Shown: positions 16,719 through 23,825 of the stretch, piece by piece
Layout: every line of letters starts with the position of its first letter
How positions within the stretch are numbered: position 1 is the first letter of the stretch
Assembly (NCBI RefSeq): GCF_003385455.1
Contig: NZ_QNUF01000041.1
Coordinates: 1 to 34,019 of the forward strand
From: Chryseobacterium rhizosphaerae
GTDB lineage: Bacteria > Bacteroidota > Bacteroidia > Flavobacteriales > Weeksellaceae
Direction of reading: 5' to 3'
DNA: 34,019 bases
Position numbers and translations under genes: made by a program
Notes under the pieces: generated by a model
Seen by the model: only the letters and a program-made list of their open reading frames with translations
What the model was told of the DNA's origin: nothing
Database searches by the model: none

Positions 16719-17844
16719 ATGCAAACAAAGAAAATCCCATTCTTATTATTACCCGTTCTTTTATTCTCCTGTACACAAACAGATGTAACAGATAATCCGG
16801 GTACGACTGATCCAGCAGGCACTGTTGTTTATAAAATGCCTGAAGAATCAGCTCCACATGAAGGAACCTGGCTTCAATGGCCACATGAATATCAATATGG
16901 TGCCACCTACCGCAAGCGCCTGGATCCAACGTGGGTAGCCATGACCAAGGAGTTGGTACAGAGCGAAAAAGTCCATATTATAGCGTATGATAATGCAGAA
17001 AAACAGCGTATCACAGCATTTACTGACCAATGCAGGCGTTCCACTTACGAATGTCAATTTTAAACTGTATCCAACGGATGACTTTTGGGTAAGAGATAAC
17101 GGTCCCATTTATGTAAAGGATAACAATGGAAACTTATTTATTCAGGATTGGGGGTTCAACAGATGGGGTAATAAGGCGGAATACAGCAACTGTAATTCAG
17201 TTCCTTCTAAAATAGCCACAGATACCAATATTCCAAAAATTGATCTCAATTCCGTAATGATTAATGAGGGTGGAAGTGTAGAAATTGATGGAAACGGAGT
17301 ATTAATGGCTTGTAAGAGTTCTATCCTTAATACCAATAGGAACCCGGGAATGACCCAACAGCAGGCAGAAGCTATATTTACCAAAAATTTAGGAGTAACG
17401 AAATTTATCTGGCTGCAGGGAAAAGCAGGCCTGGACATCACAGATATGCATATTGACGGGTTTGCCAGATTTGCCAATTCATCCACCATTGTTACCATGG
17501 ACTCTGATGATCTGGCTTATTGGCAGGTTCCCGATGGTGATATTACCCAACTGTACGGTGCTACAGGAAAAAATGGCGCCGCTTATCAGTTTGTAAAGAT
17601 TCCTTTGACCCAATATGATGTAATGACCACCTATGGAAAAAATGTAGGCCGTGCTTCCTATATTAACTATTACATCGCTAATAACCGTGTATTAGTACCT
17701 AATTATAACGATCCTAATGATGCAGTAGCCAACGAGATCATCCAACGCCTCTATCCGGATAAAAAAGTAGTAGGCATTGATTGTCGTAATTTATTTGCCA
17801 ACGGAGGAATGGTACATTGTGTGACACAGCAGCAGCCGAAATAA
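16719..17844 (+). pseudogene. Agmatine/peptidylarginine deiminase-family lipoprotein, split by one frameshift
   Basis: Two overlapping frames together make one PAD_porph-family protein of about 374 residues. The first frame (16719-17063) has a lipoprotein signal with lipobox-like LLFSC (cysteine 18) and the family opening PEESAPHEGTWLQWPHE. The second (usable from about 17020 to 17844) has DDFWVRDNGPIY, NEGGSVEIDG, TDMHIDGFARF and the catalytic-cysteine end NGGMVHCVTQQQ. Reading joins cleanly (ITA-LLTNAGVPLTN) if one T is removed from TTT at 17019-17021. All catalytic motifs survive, so the lesion is recent, a sequencing error or, less likely, a recoding site. The intact enzyme would hydrolyse the guanidine group of agmatine or arginine residues to citrulline-type products. 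A good terminator follows. Confidence 0.8.
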
Positions 17845-17862
17845 AAAATCATATATATCCTA

Positions 17863-17899
17863 AAAACCTGGTGGTCAGATTTGATCACCAGGTTTTCAA
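17863..17899 (+). terminator. Terminator after the deiminase gene
   Basis: A 14-bp stem, AAAACCTGGTGGTC (17863-17876) / GATCACCAGGTTTT (17883-17896), with one G-T pair and a 6-nt loop. Confidence 0.8.
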
Positions 17900-18036
17900 T
17901 ATTATTACAGCTAATGTAAAGAATCTGTTTTTCCAGAGTACTGTCGCTTCTTTCGGTTTTTTTCAAAATCACTACTATGAAGCCCCTATGGTCTTAAAAT
18001 TGTAGGTATACAGTGAACAACACTAAATCTAATATT

Positions 18037-18624
18037 ATGGCAACCAAAACCACCACAAAAAGAACAGTCACCAAAAAAGCACCGACAAGCAAATCGTCAC
18101 CAGTAAAAAAAACAGCCAAAACTCCGGCTAAAAAAAATGCAGCCAAAGAGCTGAAAGATCTGTTTGAAGATTCGCTGAAAGACATCTATTGGGCGGAAAA
18201 AGCATTAGTTAAGGCATTACCTAAGATGCAAAAAAATGCAACAGATAAAAGACTTAAAACAGCCATTGAAAATCACTTAATGGAGACCCAGATTCATGTA
18301 AAAAGACTGGAAGAATGTTTTAAATCCCTGAAAAAAAAGGCAACGGCAAAAAAATGCGATGCCATGCAGGGGCTCTTGGATGAAGGTAAAAGTATTATGG
18401 AAGAAACAGCTCCCGGATCGGTAAGGGATGCCGGTATTATCGCTGCAGCACAGAAAGTGGAGCATTATGAAATTGCTACTTACGGAATATTGGCAGCCTA
18501 TGCTAAGGTTCTTAAAGAAAATTTCTGTCTCAAAAATTTCCTGGCCACCCTTAACGAAGAAAAAAAATGCGATGCCCTTTTAACAAAAGTAGCAGATACA
18601 AGGCTTAATACTAAAGCTTTATAG
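18037..18624 (+). CDS. DUF892 (YciF-like) ferritin-fold protein with lysine-rich N-terminal tail
   Basis: A 195-residue protein. Residues 1-37 are a low-complexity Lys/Thr/Ala/Pro tail resembling histone H1 or DNA-binding tails (TKTTTKRTVTKKAPTSKS and KKTAKTPAKK). The rest (about 38-190) is a four-helix bundle of the DUF892/YciE-YciF family, starting KELKDLFEDSLKDIYWAEKAL and containing METQIHVKRLEECF and AAQKVEHYEIATYG, which supply the Glu and His residues expected for a di-iron centre. The family is linked to stress responses. The tail suggests nucleic-acid binding, as in Dps proteins with basic tails, but that is inferred. A GTG at 18013 in frame would add eight residues; ATG 18037 is preferred. 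Confidence 0.85.
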   Translation: MATKTTTKRTVTKKAPTSKSSPVKKTAKTPAKKNAAKELKDLFEDSLKDIYWAEKALVKALPKMQKNATDKRLKTAIENHLMETQIHVKRLEECFKSLKKKATAKKCDAMQGLLDEGKSIMEETAPGSVRDAGIIAAAQKVEHYEIATYGILAAYAKVLKENFCLKNFLATLNEEKKCDALLTKVADTRLNTKAL

Positions 18625-18648
18625 CCGATGCGCTGTTTAAAATATGAT

Positions 18649-18684
18649 GAAAAGAGGTCTGTTATAGATCTCTTTTCGTTTTTA
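18649..18684 (+). terminator. Terminator after the DUF892 gene
   Basis: A 12-bp stem, GAAAAGAGGTCT (18649-18660) / AGATCTCTTTTC (18666-18677), with one G-T pair and a 5-nt loop, followed by GTTTTTAT. Confidence 0.85.
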
Positions 18685-18746
18685 TCTCAGCTTCATCAGA
18701 GTAGTTTTATGAATGTAATAAGGGATATAATCGCCAAAAAATAATG

Positions 18747-18754
18747 TAAATTTG
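18747..18754 (+). promoter_or_regulatory. -7 promoter element for the phosphodiesterase gene
   Basis: TAAATTTG is a full TAnnTTTG match, 42 nt before the ATG at 18797. It overlaps the ATG at 18752 that opens the longer reading frame, so translation must start downstream. Confidence 0.45.
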
Positions 18755-18796
18755 CCCTATCCTACCGTAAAAGGTAGATTCTTAGCTTTAGATCAC

Positions 18797-19741
18797 ATGA
18801 AAAAAACAGCATTTTCTTTACTGGCCTTCTTGATGCATATGGCCTGCCAGGCTCAAAACTTTGACCTTATTCCATTAGGTATATATGGTGGAGAGCAAGA
18901 AGATAACCTATCAGCTTATTTGGTGGGAGCACCGAAAGACAGTACGTTCCTATCCCTTGATGCAGGAACAATAAATACAGGAATACGGAAAGCAATTCAA
19001 TTGAAAAGCCTTAACGGACCGGAAGAGACCGTTCTAAAAAACCAAATAAAAGGATATTTTATCTCACACGGTCATTTGGATCATTTATCAGGTCTTATTA
19101 TCAATTCTCCGGCTGATGCAAAAAAGGATATTTTTGCTATAGCTCCGGTTATTCAAATTCTGCAAAATCATTATTTTATCACAGATACCTGGATTAATTT
19201 TGCCGATCAGGGCCAAAAGCCTATGCTTGGAAAATACCATTATAATGAACTTCAGGAAGGAAAAGAAATCGCAGTACAGAAAACACCTCTTTTTATAACG
19301 GCATATGAACTAAGCCATGTCAATCCTTATAAAAGCAGTGCCGCACTGGTCAGAAAAGACGACCATTATCTGCTTTATTTAGGGGATACCGGTGCCGATC
19401 GGGTGGAAAAATCTGATCAGCTCAATAAGCTTTGGGACACTGCAGCCCCACTTATAAGAAAAAGACAGTTAAACACGATATTAATAGAGGTTTCTTTCCC
19501 AAACAGCCAACCTGAAAACCTTCTGTTTGGCCACCTCACTCCTAATCTGCTGCTGGAAGAACTGCAGAAACTGAAAGAAAAAACAGGACAAAAGAATCTG
19601 GAAGGTTTAAATATCGTAGTTACCCACAGAAAGCCGACAAAAGACAATCCTGAAATTATTAAAGCAGAATTACTGAAAAACAATCCGTTAAAAGTAAATT
19701 ATATCTTCCCCGAACAAGGCAAAAAAATTAATTTACCCTAA
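18797..19741 (+). CDS. Exported class II 3',5'-cyclic-nucleotide phosphodiesterase (MBL fold)
   Basis: A 314-residue metallo-beta-lactamase-fold hydrolase with an N-terminal signal peptide (residues 1-20, ending ACQAQ). The metal site motif SHGHLDH is at 90-96. Further family marks are LSHVNPYKSSAALV, the aspartate in LLYLGDTGAD, LIEVSFPNSQPENLLFGHLTP and the C-terminal VVTHRKPT. These match the PDEase_II family (PF02112), whose members hydrolyse cAMP or cGMP; periplasmic versions such as CpdP are known. The start at 18797 is chosen because the promoter covers the upstream ATG. A Crp/Fnr gene follows, but they are separated by a terminator and a repeat element. Confidence 0.8.
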   Translation: MKKTAFSLLAFLMHMACQAQNFDLIPLGIYGGEQEDNLSAYLVGAPKDSTFLSLDAGTINTGIRKAIQLKSLNGPEETVLKNQIKGYFISHGHLDHLSGLIINSPADAKKDIFAIAPVIQILQNHYFITDTWINFADQGQKPMLGKYHYNELQEGKEIAVQKTPLFITAYELSHVNPYKSSAALVRKDDHYLLYLGDTGADRVEKSDQLNKLWDTAAPLIRKRQLNTILIEVSFPNSQPENLLFGHLTPNLLLEELQKLKEKTGQKNLEGLNIVVTHRKPTKDNPEIIKAELLKNNPLKVNYIFPEQGKKINLP

Positions 19742-19750
19742 CAATTTATT

Positions 19751-19781
19751 AAAGATGAGACTATCCTGTCTCATCTTTTTT
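19751..19781 (+). terminator. Terminator after the phosphodiesterase gene
   Basis: A perfect 11-bp stem, AAAGATGAGAC (19751-19761) / GTCTCATCTTT (19768-19778), with a 6-nt loop followed by T residues. Confidence 0.85.
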
Positions 19782-19836
19782 ATTACTCATGTTCTCATAC
19801 ATAAAGAGAGTACCCAATAGGTCTGTTTGAAATTAT

Positions 19837-20060
19837 TTTTTGATTAAAAAGATGAACGCAAAACTCATGATTAATTTCGCTTTATTTTAAGCCGGCAAAG
19901 TGACGCGACTTCGTCGCTGATGAAGATGTATGCTTATCCATACGTTTTGACGAATCAACTTCGTTGATTCTATCCTTTACTCCCTGAAAATATGGATAAT
20001 GAGGCTAAAGCTTTGCCTTAGAAAAACACAGCATCAGTACATGATCTTTTTAATCAAAAA
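19837..20060. repeat. 224-bp MITE-like element or structured repeat with 17-bp terminal inverted repeats
   Basis: TTTTTGATTAAAAAGAT at 19837-19853 is exactly inverted at 20044-20060. The interior codes for nothing recognisable but holds compact hairpins: GCGAC-TTC-GTCGC (19905-19917), GTATG/CATAC (19928-19943) and GAATCAAC-TTC-GTTGATTC (19952-19970). The segments TTTTAAGCCGGCAAAG and, inverted, CTAAGGCAAAG near the right end also pair partly, as do TATCCATA and TATGGATA. No clear target-site duplication is visible. It accounts for most of the gene-free stretch between 19741 and 20179. Confidence 0.6.
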
Positions 20061-20125
20061 TTACAGATGCTATCTCTGAGATTTCAGGTACTTTATCCGA
20101 TAGTCCTCCAAGGATTTAAAAAATA

Positions 20126-20143
20126 CTTTTTACCAAATGGTAA
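20126..20143. promoter_or_regulatory. 18-bp palindromic operator, copy 1 (Crp/Fnr gene)
   Basis: CTTTTTACCAAATGGTAA contains the dyad TTACC-AAAT-GGTAA. An identical 18-mer is at 20741-20758. The ATG at 20137 lies inside it, which argues that the regulator is translated from ATG 20179. Exactly 22 nt downstream is TAATTTTA (20166-20173), a one-mismatch -7 element. Confidence 0.65.
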
Positions 20144-20178
20144 TTCATCACAAAGCAATTATTGCTAATTTTATTGTA

Positions 20179-20736
20179 ATGGAAGAGTTTATAGAATACA
20201 TACTGCTGTTTGGTAACCTGAACCAACAGCAAATAGATCTGATTACAAGTAAAGCAAAAGAAATAGAGCTTAACAAAGATGAATATTTTGCAGAAGCGGG
20301 TAAGGTTTTGAGACAGGTCGGATTTATTACTGACGGCATATTCCGTATTTGCTATTACAACAATAAAGGGGAAGAAATTACCAAAATTTTCATAGAAGAA
20401 AAGCATTTGCTGTTTAACCTCAAAAATGTGCCTTCTACGGAATATATTCAGGCAGCAACACATTGTAAGCTTCTTGTATTTTCCAATTCTGACTGGAAAG
20501 AAATCTCCGACACCATCATGGACTGGGAAAATATTGTTCAGAAAATTACCAATAAATCGCTGGCTCAAAAACTTGAAAGGGTAAGCCCGTTAGTATCACA
20601 AGATGCCACCACACGCTATCTGGAATTCATGGAAAAATATCCAACACTTGTCAACCGCATTCCCCTTTCATACATCGCTTCTTATCTGGGAATTACACAA
20701 CAATCGTTAAGCAGAATAAGAAAAAATATACGTTAA
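20179..20736 (+). CDS. Crp/Fnr-family regulator, probable local autoregulator
   Basis: A 185-residue regulator with a cyclic-nucleotide-binding-like domain (about residues 5-115: NKDEYFAEAGKVLRQVGFIT, then NNKGEEITKIFIEEKHLLFN) and a C-terminal winged helix with IASYLGITQQSLSRIRKNI. It lacks a cAMP-binding cassette and Fe-S cysteines, so its signal is unknown. An in-frame ATG at 20137 would add 14 residues but falls inside the operator, so 20179 is chosen. The identical operator stands before this gene and before the dehydrogenase at 20814, which suggests that it controls itself and its neighbour. Confidence 0.85.
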   Translation: MEEFIEYILLFGNLNQQQIDLITSKAKEIELNKDEYFAEAGKVLRQVGFITDGIFRICYYNNKGEEITKIFIEEKHLLFNLKNVPSTEYIQAATHCKLLVFSNSDWKEISDTIMDWENIVQKITNKSLAQKLERVSPLVSQDATTRYLEFMEKYPTLVNRIPLSYIASYLGITQQSLSRIRKNIR

Positions 20737-20740
20737 GCTG

Positions 20741-20758
20741 CTTTTTACCAAATGGTAA
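20741..20758. promoter_or_regulatory. 18-bp palindromic operator, copy 2 (short-chain dehydrogenase gene)
   Basis: CTTTTTACCAAATGGTAA, identical to the copy at 20126-20143, extends here to the dyad TTTACC-AAAT-GGTAAA. Exactly 22 nt after it comes CATTTTTG (20781-20788), a one-mismatch -7 element, the same geometry as at copy 1. It starts 5 nt after the regulator stop codon. Confidence 0.7.
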
Positions 20759-20813
20759 ACAGGTTCATTTTTTAACGATGCATTTTTGCAGTATCAATTG
20801 TAAAAATTTAAAA

Positions 20814-21617
20814 ATGAACAAAACAATTTTCATTACAGGAGCTTCTTCGGGATTAGGAAAAGCAGCCGCCCAATTATTTGCCTCAAAAGGCTGGACTGTC
20901 ATTGCTGCGATGCGACACCCCGAAAAAGAAACAGAACTTACGCAGCTATCCAACGTCCATCTTTTGAAATTAGATATCAGCAATGCCAGACAAATTCTTC
21001 AGGCAGCGTCTGAAGCAGAGGAAATAAGCCCGGTAGATGTACTGTTTAACAATGCGGCTTATGGACTTATGGGTGCTTTTGAAGGAACTACCGATGAACA
21101 GCTGGCCCAGCAAATCAACACCAACTTTTTAGGAACAATCCTTGTTACAAAAGCATTCCTTCCCTATTTCAGAACCAGAAAAAGCGGAACCATTATTACA
21201 GTAACATCTTCTACTGCAAACATTCCTTATCCATTTGTTGCTGTTTATGCAGCAACAAAATCGGCATTGGAAACATGGACAGAAGGAATGAGTTATGAAT
21301 TAAACGGACTGGGTATAGGGATCAAAACCATACTGCCCGCTTATATGCAGACCAATTTTGGCAGTAATGCACAAATGGTTACCCATGAAGCGTATCAGGA
21401 GGTTTTCGATGAATATATTACTGTGATGAGAGGAGATGCTGCCGCCCAGCGTGACACTCCCGAAAGTATTGCAAACATAGTGTATGAAGCGGCTACAGAT
21501 GGTAAAAAACAATTGCATTATACTGCAGGTGATCTCGCCTCATCAGAGTACACATGGTTAAGAAAAGATGGAATTGATGCCGTAATTGACAGTATGCAAA
21601 AACGATTTTTCAGGTAA
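20814..21617 (+). CDS. SDR family oxidoreductase
   Basis: A 267-residue classical short-chain dehydrogenase using NAD(P)H. It has the cofactor motif TGASSGLGK at the N-terminus, NNAAYG in the middle, the catalytic serine in TVTSSTANI, and Y145 and K149 in VYAATKSA. The arginine in AAMRHP after the second strand suggests NADP preference. The frame opens at 20778, but that ATG is within the presumed -7 region, so ATG 20814 is preferred. It is controlled by the promoter with operator copy 2. The substrate is unknown. Confidence 0.88.
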   Translation: MNKTIFITGASSGLGKAAAQLFASKGWTVIAAMRHPEKETELTQLSNVHLLKLDISNARQILQAASEAEEISPVDVLFNNAAYGLMGAFEGTTDEQLAQQINTNFLGTILVTKAFLPYFRTRKSGTIITVTSSTANIPYPFVAVYAATKSALETWTEGMSYELNGLGIGIKTILPAYMQTNFGSNAQMVTHEAYQEVFDEYITVMRGDAAAQRDTPESIANIVYEAATDGKKQLHYTAGDLASSEYTWLRKDGIDAVIDSMQKRFFR

Positions 21618-21710
21618 AAAGTGCCTATATCTGAATATAACAATGTTGTTTTATAAAAGAGAGAATGGAAGTTATTCTTTTTTCACACTTCTAAGCGGAT
21701 TAACAATTTT

Positions 21711-21737
21711 AAAAGGGATATTCATTATCCCTTTTTT
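21711..21737. terminator. Bidirectional terminator between the SDR and LysR genes
   Basis: A perfect 10-bp stem, AAAAGGGATA (21711-21720) / TATCCCTTTT (21726-21735), with a 5-nt loop and T-rich flanks on both strands, between convergent genes. Confidence 0.85.
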
Positions 21738-21755
21738 ATTGAATACCCTAATTTT

Positions 21756-22619
21756 TCATAATGGTGAATACGTATCTATAAAACACTGTAAAGCTCTTGA
21801 TTGAGGGCCGTCTTTTCTAAAAACAAGTACAGTATTCATTGTTCCCAATTGCCTGTTCAGACCATAGCTCTTTATTTTCCTCCCCAAATAATAGTTGGAG
21901 ATCACCTCTTCCGGCAATAAACTGATTCCCAGGCCGGCTTCCACGAAGTTGATAATTCCTTCTATAGAATTCAGCACAGTACTTTTGTAATTAAGAATCC
22001 CTTTATGGCTTAGCCAGGATTCTAATCTCCCCCTGAAAATACATCCCTCATCAAAAACTATAATTTTCAATGGTTCTTTTAACATAAGGGCCTGTAGCGA
22101 TGGCCCTTCCGAAGATGACAAAATAACGAGCCGTTCCTCCTTTATATTTATCTTTTCCAATCCGTTGATCGTAAGAGGAGCTGAGACAAAAGCTGCATCA
22201 AGCTTATAGTTCAAAACATCGGATATCAGTGAATTCCGGGTATCTGACTTAAATTCTAATTCGATACCGGGATATTTTTCTTCAAAAGCATTGAGCATTT
22301 CAGGTACTTTTAATGCCATTGTTGTTTCTATACACCCTATTTTCAGACTGCCATTCACATGACTACTGCTTAGGATGTTGCGTTTTGCTTCCTCCATCAA
22401 ATGCTGAATCTGTTTACAATACTGCATCAGGATGATCCCTTCGGAAGTAAGTTCTACTTTGCGGGATGTACGTGAGAAAAGTTTAGCCCCAAACTCATCC
22501 TCAAGGCTTTTTATCCTCGCTGTGACATTGGACTGAACGGTAAACATCGTGGAAGCTGCTTTTGTGAAACTTCCACTCTCTGCTACAGCTTCAAATATTT
22601 TCAAATCATTTGTATTCAT
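21756..22619 (-). CDS. LysR-family transcriptional regulator
   Basis: A 287-residue LysR regulator. The N-terminal winged HTH (residues 1-60) reads LKIFEAVAESGSFTKAASTM and QSNVTARIKSLEDEFGAKLF. The rest is a periplasmic-binding-protein-like effector domain, with GSLKIGCIETTMALKVPEML at its start and GLGISLLPEEVI near the end. It is divergent from the exported alpha/beta hydrolase at 22714, separated by 94 bp containing a palindrome, the usual layout of a LysR regulator and its target. The co-inducer is unknown. Confidence 0.9.
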   Translation of the reverse strand: MNTNDLKIFEAVAESGSFTKAASTMFTVQSNVTARIKSLEDEFGAKLFSRTSRKVELTSEGIILMQYCKQIQHLMEEAKRNILSSSHVNGSLKIGCIETTMALKVPEMLNAFEEKYPGIELEFKSDTRNSLISDVLNYKLDAAFVSAPLTINGLEKINIKEERLVILSSSEGPSLQALMLKEPLKIIVFDEGCIFRGRLESWLSHKGILNYKSTVLNSIEGIINFVEAGLGISLLPEEVISNYYLGRKIKSYGLNRQLGTMNTVLVFRKDGPQSRALQCFIDTYSPL

Positions 22620-22638
22620 CTCAATTAATCATAAAAAG

Positions 22639-22653
22639 TGATTACAATAATCA
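22639..22653. promoter_or_regulatory. Candidate LysR operator in the divergent promoter region
   Basis: TGATTA-CAA-TAATCA is a perfect 6-bp inverted repeat with a 3-nt spacer, of the size and AT-rich character of LysR boxes. It lies 20 bp before the LysR start and 35 bp before the -7 element of the hydrolase. TAATCA half-sites recur nearby at 22671-22676 and, at 22626-22631, as TAATCA. Confidence 0.5.
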
Positions 22654-22687
22654 AAACTAATCGTTTTTAATAATCAAATATCCGTAT

Positions 22688-22695
22688 TAATTTTG
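22688..22695 (+). promoter_or_regulatory. -7 promoter element for the exported hydrolase gene
   Basis: TAATTTTG is a full TAnnTTTG match ending 18 nt before the ATG at 22714. No -33 TTG is visible, which fits an activator-dependent promoter. Confidence 0.5.
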
Positions 22696-22713
22696 AATGT
22701 TCAAAAAAAATAA

Positions 22714-23691
22714 ATGAAAAGAATATGTAAACGGGTAATTGCAGGTTTGTCACTTGGCTTATCCGTAAACCATGTGACGCTGGCACAATCCAATCAAAAG
22801 TTAAATTTAAATAATCACAGTATGAAAGACCATTCCATCCACTATCGCAACGTTAAAGTAAACGGGTTAAACTTATTTTACAGAGAAGCAGGCCCTTCAC
22901 AGGCGCCTACTATACTTTTACTGCACGGCTACCCTACCTCATCTCATATGTTCAGGAATCTGATTCCTATGCTCAGCAAAAATTATCACGTAATAGCTCC
23001 CGATTTACCTGGATTCGGTTATTCGGATGCTCCGGATCATACACAATTCAGTTATACATTCGACAATCTTACTGCCACCATACAGGCGTTTGTTGATACC
23101 ATGGAAATGAAACGGTTTGCTATTTATATCTTTGACTATGGTGCACCGGTAGGCTTACGCCTGGCAATGAATAATCCTGAAAAGATTACGGGTATCATTT
23201 CCCAAAATGGAAATGCTTACGAAGAAGGTTTAAGCAATGAATGGAATCCGATCCAAAAATACTGGAAGGATCCATCGGAAGCCAACCGGACTGCACTGAA
23301 AGGCTTTGTATCTAAAGAAGTGACAAAGTTTCAGTACCATCATGGTGTATCTGATCCATCTTTAATAGCTCCGGAAACCTACACGCTGGACCAGAAATTC
23401 CTTGACAGACCCGGCAATATAGAGATACAGCTGGATTTAATGAAAGATTACAGAACGAATGTAGCCTTATATCCTAAATTCCACGAGTATTTCAGGAAAC
23501 ACCAACCCAAAATGCTATTGGTATGGGGAAACAAAGATCCGTACTTTTTACCGGCAGGAGCTGAAGCTTATAAAAAAGATATACCGAATGCCAGGCTTAC
23601 GTTTTATGACACCGGACACTTCGCACTGGAAACTAACGCCGAAGAAATCGGAGAAGAAATACTCAAATTTATGGAGACAGTACCTGAATAA
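22714..23691 (+). CDS. Exported alpha/beta hydrolase with aspartate nucleophile
   Basis: A 325-residue alpha/beta-fold hydrolase with a signal peptide (residues 1-24, ending TLAQS), so it acts in the periplasm or outside. The oxyanion motif HGYP is at 71-74. The nucleophile elbow reads IFDYGAPVG with D141 in place of serine, the chemistry of haloalkane dehalogenases and epoxide hydrolases. The probable acid is D275 in WGNKDPYF and the base H302 in DTGHFALE. The asparagine or tryptophan that stabilises halide in dehalogenases cannot be assigned from sequence alone. It is transcribed divergently from LysR. Possible activities are epoxide, halide or ester hydrolysis. Confidence 0.82.
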   Translation: MKRICKRVIAGLSLGLSVNHVTLAQSNQKLNLNNHSMKDHSIHYRNVKVNGLNLFYREAGPSQAPTILLLHGYPTSSHMFRNLIPMLSKNYHVIAPDLPGFGYSDAPDHTQFSYTFDNLTATIQAFVDTMEMKRFAIYIFDYGAPVGLRLAMNNPEKITGIISQNGNAYEEGLSNEWNPIQKYWKDPSEANRTALKGFVSKEVTKFQYHHGVSDPSLIAPETYTLDQKFLDRPGNIEIQLDLMKDYRTNVALYPKFHEYFRKHQPKMLLVWGNKDPYFLPAGAEAYKKDIPNARLTFYDTGHFALETNAEEIGEEILKFMETVPE

Positions 23692-23710
23692 ATGAATCAA
23701 TAAGATTCCA

Positions 23711-23745
23711 AAAAAAGCAGAAATCATTTGATCTCTGCTTTTTTG
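23711..23745 (+). terminator. Terminator after the exported hydrolase gene
   Basis: An 11-bp stem, AAAAAAGCAGA (23711-23721) / TCTGCTTTTTT (23734-23744), with a 12-nt loop that itself partly pairs, ending in a T-run. Confidence 0.8.
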
Positions 23746-23825
23746 TAAGGGTCTTTACCCCGAATATGCTGTAAAAAGTTCTAAGATGCCAACTCCCATT
23801 AGCCTGAAATTGGCATGTATTGTTA

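Noticed and set aside
16987..17844. Deiminase second frame as an independent gene starting at the ATG at 16987
   Set aside because: It overlaps the first frame out of phase and its first 12 residues are unlike the family, while the joined frame restores a complete protein with a signal peptide.
19834..20063. Target-site duplication TTA flanking the MITE-like element
   Set aside because: TTA at 19833-19835 and 20061-20063 are not both directly adjacent to the ends of the 17-bp repeats, and three AT bases match easily by chance.
20137..20178. Upstream start of the Crp/Fnr gene at ATG 20137
   Set aside because: This ATG lies inside the 18-bp operator that is repeated at 20741, and the extra 14 residues have no family match.
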